Part shown: positions 60,569-64,000 of the stretch, piece by piece
Layout of the letters: every line of letters starts with the position of its first letter
How positions within the stretch are numbered: the stretch's first letter is position 1
Assembly (NCBI GenBank): GCA_036496605.1
Contig: DASXKV010000033.1
Span: forward strand, 248,001-312,000
From: Gemmatimonadaceae bacterium
Lineage (GTDB): Bacteria; Gemmatimonadota; Gemmatimonadetes; Gemmatimonadales; Gemmatimonadaceae
Reading direction: 5' to 3'
DNA: 64,000 bases
Notes under the pieces: generated by a model
The model's input: only the letters and a program-made list of their open reading frames with translations
The model's database searches: none
Told to the model about the DNA's origin: nothing
Position numbers and translations under genes: made by a program

Positions 60569-60934
60569 TCAACCCTCGACGTCGCCGCCGAGCGAGACCC
60601 AATCGCGGAAGCCGCCCGCCATTGACTCGACGTCGCGATACCCCATCTGCTGCAGCGTATCCGCGGCGAACGCCGAGCGATTGCCATTCGCGCAGTAAAC
60701 AACCACTCGCTTCTCGCGCGGCACGAGCCCTTCGACTTTCGTCTCCATCGATCCGCGAGGTAGATGCACGGCGCCCGGTATCGTTCCGAGATTTACCTCG
60801 GGCTGTTCGCGGATGTCGAGAAACACCACGTCGGGATTCGCGGTGCGCAGTGCGATCGCGTCGCGCGCCGAAATCTCTGTGACGCGCGCGCGCGCCTCGT
60901 CGAGTAGTTGCTGGCCGCTCTTGTACGTTGGCAT
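60569..60934 (-). CDS. Single-domain rhodanese-like sulfurtransferase
   Basis: A 121-residue protein. FLDIREQPEVNLGTIPGAVH and the active-site loop VVYCANGNRSAFA with C81 identify the rhodanese fold. It ends with YRDVESMAGGFRDWVS, typical of the GlpE/PspE-like subgroup. It can carry a persulfide sulfur in the cytosol. The start at 60934 lacks a strong ribosome site but matches the family length. Confidence 0.92.
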   Translation of the reverse strand: MPTYKSGQQLLDEARARVTEISARDAIALRTANPDVVFLDIREQPEVNLGTIPGAVHLPRGSMETKVEGLVPREKRVVVYCANGNRSAFAADTLQQMGYRDVESMAGGFRDWVSLGGDVEG

Positions 60935-60954
60935 TCGTTCGGTGCGTGAAGAAC

Positions 60955-61857
60955 TCACTGCAAGATACGCAGCGTCCGCTCGTTCGCGTCGAGCTCTGCC
61001 TCCGCACCAAGCGGAATGGTCCACTGATCCGCGACGTGTCCGACGGGAGCGCCCGAGATGCACGGCACCTTCAACTGCGTCGCGATCTCACCGAGCACAT
61101 TGTCGAGGGTACGCGCACCGAGATTCTCTTCTGGCGAATCGGTCGGAATATCGGTGAACTGGCCGAATACCAGGCCACGACATCCAGCGAGATGTCCGCC
61201 AAGTCGCAGTTGCGTCAGCATTCTATCGATGCGATACACCGCCTCGTTCACGTCTTCGACGACGAGGATCGCATCGCGATAATCGGGAGCGTACGAGGTT
61301 CCCGACAGTGCGCAGAGAAGCGCGAGGTTGCCTCCGACCAGACGACCGCGCGTACGTCCCTCGTGCAACGTCGTCGCATTCGTCGCGACGCCGCACGAAT
61401 CGTTGCCGGACAGCGCCTGCTCGAGCGAGGCGCGCGAGAATGTCGTGAGCGACGCACGCGCGGTTGGTCCGTGGAATGTGACGACCTCGCACCGCGTCGA
61501 CATCGCCGAGTGGAGCGCGGTGACATCGGAGTAGCCAACGATCGGCTTCGGACGACGGCGCATCGCCGCATAATCGACGTGATCGAGAATGCGCATCGCG
61601 CCGTAGCCGCCGCGCACACACCACACGGCGTCGATCGCGTCGTCGGTGAGCGCCGTGTTGAGATCCGCGAGCCGATCCGCGTCCGCACCGGCGAGATAAC
61701 CATCACGCGCCAGCACGTGCGCGCCGACAACCGGAACCCAGCCGAATGCGCGCGCATTATTCTGTGCGCGCTCGAGATCTGCTTCGCCACGCAATGGACC
61801 CGCGGGCGCGACGAGCGCGACACGCGCACCAGCGCAAGGTGCAGGTGGTCGGCGCAT
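60955..61857 (-). CDS. LD-carboxypeptidase / MccF-like peptidase (family S66)
   Basis: A 300-residue protein from the ATG at 61857; a GTG 90 bp upstream extends it with unlike residues. The S66 set is visible: VRGGYGAMRILDHVDYAAM, the nucleophile loop IVGYSDVTALH with S110, and GGNLALLCALSGTSY, then LRLGGHLAGCRGLVFGQF. It removes the terminal D-alanine from murein tetrapeptides, or cleaves MccF-type substrates. It probably acts in the cytosol in cell-wall recycling. Confidence 0.9.
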   Translation of the reverse strand: MRRPPAPCAGARVALVAPAGPLRGEADLERAQNNARAFGWVPVVGAHVLARDGYLAGADADRLADLNTALTDDAIDAVWCVRGGYGAMRILDHVDYAAMRRRPKPIVGYSDVTALHSAMSTRCEVVTFHGPTARASLTTFSRASLEQALSGNDSCGVATNATTLHEGRTRGRLVGGNLALLCALSGTSYAPDYRDAILVVEDVNEAVYRIDRMLTQLRLGGHLAGCRGLVFGQFTDIPTDSPEENLGARTLDNVLGEIATQLKVPCISGAPVGHVADQWTIPLGAEAELDANERTLRILQ

Positions 61858-62072
61858 CAGTCGAGGCCGGTGCGCCGGCACGACGTCGGCGCGATCGATG
61901 TCAATGGTCGTGCTCGCGTCACGCGACGCAACGTAGGCCGTATCCACAACATGGTCAACTCGCGATCGACGAACTCAGATGGCATCGGTCCTGCGCAAGC
62001 ACAGCCCCAGTCCGGCGCGCTCGATGTCGCTGTACCAGCGCCGGTCGTTCACACACTCGGAGGATGCACACG

Positions 62073-62630
62073 ATGGCCGACCAAAAGGACAATCTCAACA
62101 AAGGTTCGAGTGGCTCGTCAGGCAGCTCGGGCAGCGACTCGCTGTCCGGCGGTGGCTCGTCCGGCAAGAGCGCAAGCTCGGGAAGCTCGGACTCGAGCTC
62201 CGGGAACTCCTGGCAGCAGTCGGGCAGCAGCTCGCAGAGCCGCACCGATCGTGGCAATCAGGGTGATGAGGGCATTGGCAGCTCGGCGACGCGTGGACGC
62301 CAATCGGACGGCGACATGACCGATCCGGATCTCGACGACGAGCAGTCGAGTAATCGCAGTGGAAGCGGCTCGTCAGGCAGCTCGGGCTCCTTCGGCGGTG
62401 GCTCGTCGAACTATGGATCGAGCGGCTCGTCCAAGTCGGGCGGCACGGGTGGTTCGAGTGGCTCGTCGGGCGGAATGAGCGGCTCCAGCGGGAGTTCGTC
62501 CGGCCAGAGCGGACGCTCGGGCGGCTCGAGTGGCTCGAGTGGTTCGAGTGGTTCGAGTGGTTCGAGTGGTTCGAGTGGATCGAGCGGATCGAGCGGATCG
62601 AGCGGATCGAGCGGTAGTTCCAATCGCTGA
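62073..62630 (+). CDS. Ser/Gly-rich low-complexity protein
   Basis: A 185-residue protein from the ATG at 62073 with GGAGG 9 bases upstream. It is made nearly wholly of SSG, GSS and SGS units, apart from a central acidic stretch (GDMTDPDLDDEQSSNRS) and an N-terminal MADQKDNLNKG. It should be disordered and hydrophilic. Related proteins are seen beside KGG-type stress proteins in soil bacteria, and a desiccation or matrix role is possible, but unproven. A strong terminator follows 22 bp after the stop. Confidence 0.75.
   Translation: MADQKDNLNKGSSGSSGSSGSDSLSGGGSSGKSASSGSSDSSSGNSWQQSGSSSQSRTDRGNQGDEGIGSSATRGRQSDGDMTDPDLDDEQSSNRSGSGSSGSSGSFGGGSSNYGSSGSSKSGGTGGSSGSSGGMSGSSGSSSGQSGRSGGSSGSSGSSGSSGSSGSSGSSGSSGSSGSSGSSNR
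62520..62622. repeat. 9-bp tandem repeat inside the Ser/Gly-rich gene
   Basis: Eleven or so units of the type GGTTCGAGT, then GGATCGAGC, each coding SSG. The near identity of neighbouring units indicates recent slippage. Protein length is likely to vary between strains. Confidence 0.88.
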
Positions 62631-62651
62631 TTCACGTCACCGTGCAGCAGC

Positions 62652-62690
62652 GAAGAGGGCATCCTGTCTGGGATGCCCTCTTCACGTTTT
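62652..62690 (+). terminator. Strong rho-independent terminator
   Basis: GAAGAGGGCATCC pairs with GGATGCCCTCTTC around a loop of 5-6 bases, followed after ACG by TTTTT. It ends the Ser/Gly-rich gene. Confidence 0.92.
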
Positions 62691-62729
62691 TCGGCTTGCT
62701 CAGCGGTGCGACCCACGTAGCTTTGGCGC

Positions 62730-63971
62730 GTGCCGCGTCCTTCGCTCAGCACGCGCGTTCTTATCGCGCTCATTGCCGGACTCGCGTCCGGCCTTCTCTT
62801 GAGTCGCGCCAATGCCGCGACGATCGAGCGCATCGTCGGCTACATCGAGCCATTCGGCACGTTGTTCGTCAACGCGATCCGAATGACGGTGATCCCACTC
62901 GTCGTCTCGCTCGTGGTCGTGGGGATCGCTGGTGCTGATGCAACGCGTGTCGCGCGGGTCGGTGGCCGCGCTCTCCTCGTCGCTCTCGCATTTCTTTGCT
63001 TGTCCGGATTGGTCGGCGCCCTCATCGCGCCCCCGGTGTTTGCACGCCTTGCGATCGATTCAAACTCGATCACGGCACTTCGGGCTCACGCCGCCCCGCT
63101 GGCGGCACCCATCGACACCTCGCGCCACGTACCAGACGCGCTGCAATGGCTCGTCGATCTCGTGCCCGCCAACCCCGTACGTGCCGCGGCGGACGGCGCC
63201 ATGTTGCCGCTGGTTGTCTTCGCCGTCGCATTCGGCCTCGCGCTGCTCACGGTTGCGGCGGAGCACCGTGATCCGGTTGTTCGATTCTTCAGGGGCGTCG
63301 CCGATGCCATGCTGCGGCTCGTGCGCTGGATCCTTGCCCTGGCGCCGTTAGGCGTTTTTGCGCTCACGCTTCCACTCGTCGCGCGTCTCGGCCTTGCTGC
63401 AGTTGGTGCACTAGCCTCGTACGTACTGCTCATCGTCGCGGGCACGAGCCTCCTGGTGCTCCTGGTCGTATATCCCGCGGCCGTGATCCTTGGACGCGTG
63501 ACCGTTCAGGGTTTCGCGCGCGCGGTGTTTCCCGCCCAGGCCGTTGCCTTTGCCTCGCGCACCTCGCTCGCCGCGCTGCCCGCGCTCATCGAGGGCGCCG
63601 AGCGTCGGCTTGGAATGACGGCCGAATCGAGCGGCTTCCTCTTCCCGCTCGCGTCGGCGCTCTTCCGCATCGGCGCTCCGATCGGGCTTACGGTCGGCAC
63701 CGTTTTCGTCGCCCATCTGTATGGACGGGACCTAACGAGTGCGCAAGTCGCCACCGCGGCACTCACCGCGGTACTGACGAGCTTCAGCATTCCCGGCATT
63801 CCAGGCGGTTCCATTATCGCGATGGTGCCAATCCTGTCGAGCGTCGGACTTCCCGCGGACGGCATTGGCGTGCTGCTCGGGGTCGACACGATTCCCGACG
63901 CGTTCCGGACGACCGCGAACGTCACTGGGCAAATGGCCGCCGCCGTGATCGCCGAGCGCCCGCACGCGTGA
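62730..63971 (+). CDS. Dicarboxylate/amino acid:cation symporter (DAACS family)
   Basis: A 413-residue protein with eight or so membrane segments, starting at GTG 62730. Family motifs are FGTLFVNAIRMTVIPLVVSL (helix 2-3), the serine-rich reentrant loop AFASRTSLAALPALIEGAE, and the second hairpin SIPGIPGGSIIAMVPILSSV with LLGVDTIPDAFRTTANVTG. It takes up C4-dicarboxylates, glutamate or aspartate with Na+ or H+. The catalytic-type Asp of the last motif is retained (VDTIPD). Its stop overlaps a possible next gene. Confidence 0.93.
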   Translation: MPRPSLSTRVLIALIAGLASGLLLSRANAATIERIVGYIEPFGTLFVNAIRMTVIPLVVSLVVVGIAGADATRVARVGGRALLVALAFLCLSGLVGALIAPPVFARLAIDSNSITALRAHAAPLAAPIDTSRHVPDALQWLVDLVPANPVRAAADGAMLPLVVFAVAFGLALLTVAAEHRDPVVRFFRGVADAMLRLVRWILALAPLGVFALTLPLVARLGLAAVGALASYVLLIVAGTSLLVLLVVYPAAVILGRVTVQGFARAVFPAQAVAFASRTSLAALPALIEGAERRLGMTAESSGFLFPLASALFRIGAPIGLTVGTVFVAHLYGRDLTSAQVATAALTAVLTSFSIPGIPGGSIIAMVPILSSVGLPADGIGVLLGVDTIPDAFRTTANVTGQMAAAVIAERPHA

Positions 63972-64000
63972 CGTCGCTCGTCGTGGCGCTCGTCGCGGCG
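63968..64000 (+). CDS. Start of a further gene, cut by the window end
   Basis: GTG at 63968 overlaps the symporter stop (GTGA) and opens a hydrophobic leader, VTSLVVALVAA, like a signal peptide. Only 11 codons are visible, so it is suggested by the overlap and hydrophobicity only. Confidence 0.35.
   Translation, partial: MTSLVVALVAA

Noticed and set aside
60928..62319. Rightward 463-codon frame opposite the LD-carboxypeptidase
   Set aside because: Arg-rich shadow; the leftward gene shows the S66 signatures.

Overview
The window is high-GC bacterial DNA (roughly two thirds G+C by eye) with dense coding on both strands. The gene set suggests a Gemmatimonadota-like soil or sediment bacterium: ECF sigma/anti-sigma pairs, a PadR regulator next to a duplicated-type MacB permease, a BNR-repeat exported hydrolase, small tryptophan-motif proteins, and many secreted proteins ending their signals in AQ or a lipobox. 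No rRNA, CRISPR array or intact IS element is visible. Taxonomy is an inference from gene content only.

Layout. 1-1.9 kb: exported serine hydrolase and a window-truncated amidase. 2.2-9.1 kb: a same-strand cluster of an ECF sigma factor, zinc-finger anti-sigma, outer-membrane porin-like protein, type-1-copper protein, membrane sensor Ser/Thr kinase and a second ECF sigma factor. 9.5-17.4 kb: TAT-exported BNR protein, a convergent pair of paralogous lectin-fold proteins, a type IV pilin and a GH130-like enzyme. 17.4-20.4 kb: a MacB/ADOP-type permease cut by one in-frame TGA, behind a PadR repressor with a palindromic operator. 20.6-25.5 kb: a decaying zone with a frameshifted alpha/beta hydrolase, a broken gene made of about fifty 21-bp units, a rotted exported protein and a frameshifted tyrosine recombinase. 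A 46-bp copy of the tRNA-Gln 3' end at 25.56 kb repeats exactly in the intact tRNA-Gln at 29.26 kb and brackets a carbonic anhydrase and an arylsulfatase, so 21.9-29.3 kb looks like a tRNA-targeted island.

29.7-51.8 kb is mostly chromosomal housekeeping and metabolism: threonine dehydratase, short-chain dehydrogenase, RNase Z, acyl-CoA thioesterase, DUF4015 glycosidase, class V aminotransferase with a GarR-like dehydrogenase, MgtE, galactokinase, a metal-binding HMA protein, acyl-CoA dehydrogenase, and SURF1 followed by two unknown membrane proteins. 51.8-56.0 kb is a four-gene overlapping operon resembling AttEFGH (two FtsX-type permeases, ATPase, CrtC/AttH-like protein). 56.6-59.4 kb is a manganese module (mntH, uspA, mntR) with two DtxR-type palindromes. 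The right end has Nudix, rhodanese, LD-carboxypeptidase, a Ser-Gly-rich protein and a dicarboxylate symporter.

Two genome-scale signals are not explained by genes. The word GCCTAACG/CGTTAGGC is scattered through coding and non-coding DNA far above expectation. At least eight intergenic gaps hold 7-bp tandem repeats followed by their own complement, each with a different 7-mer.
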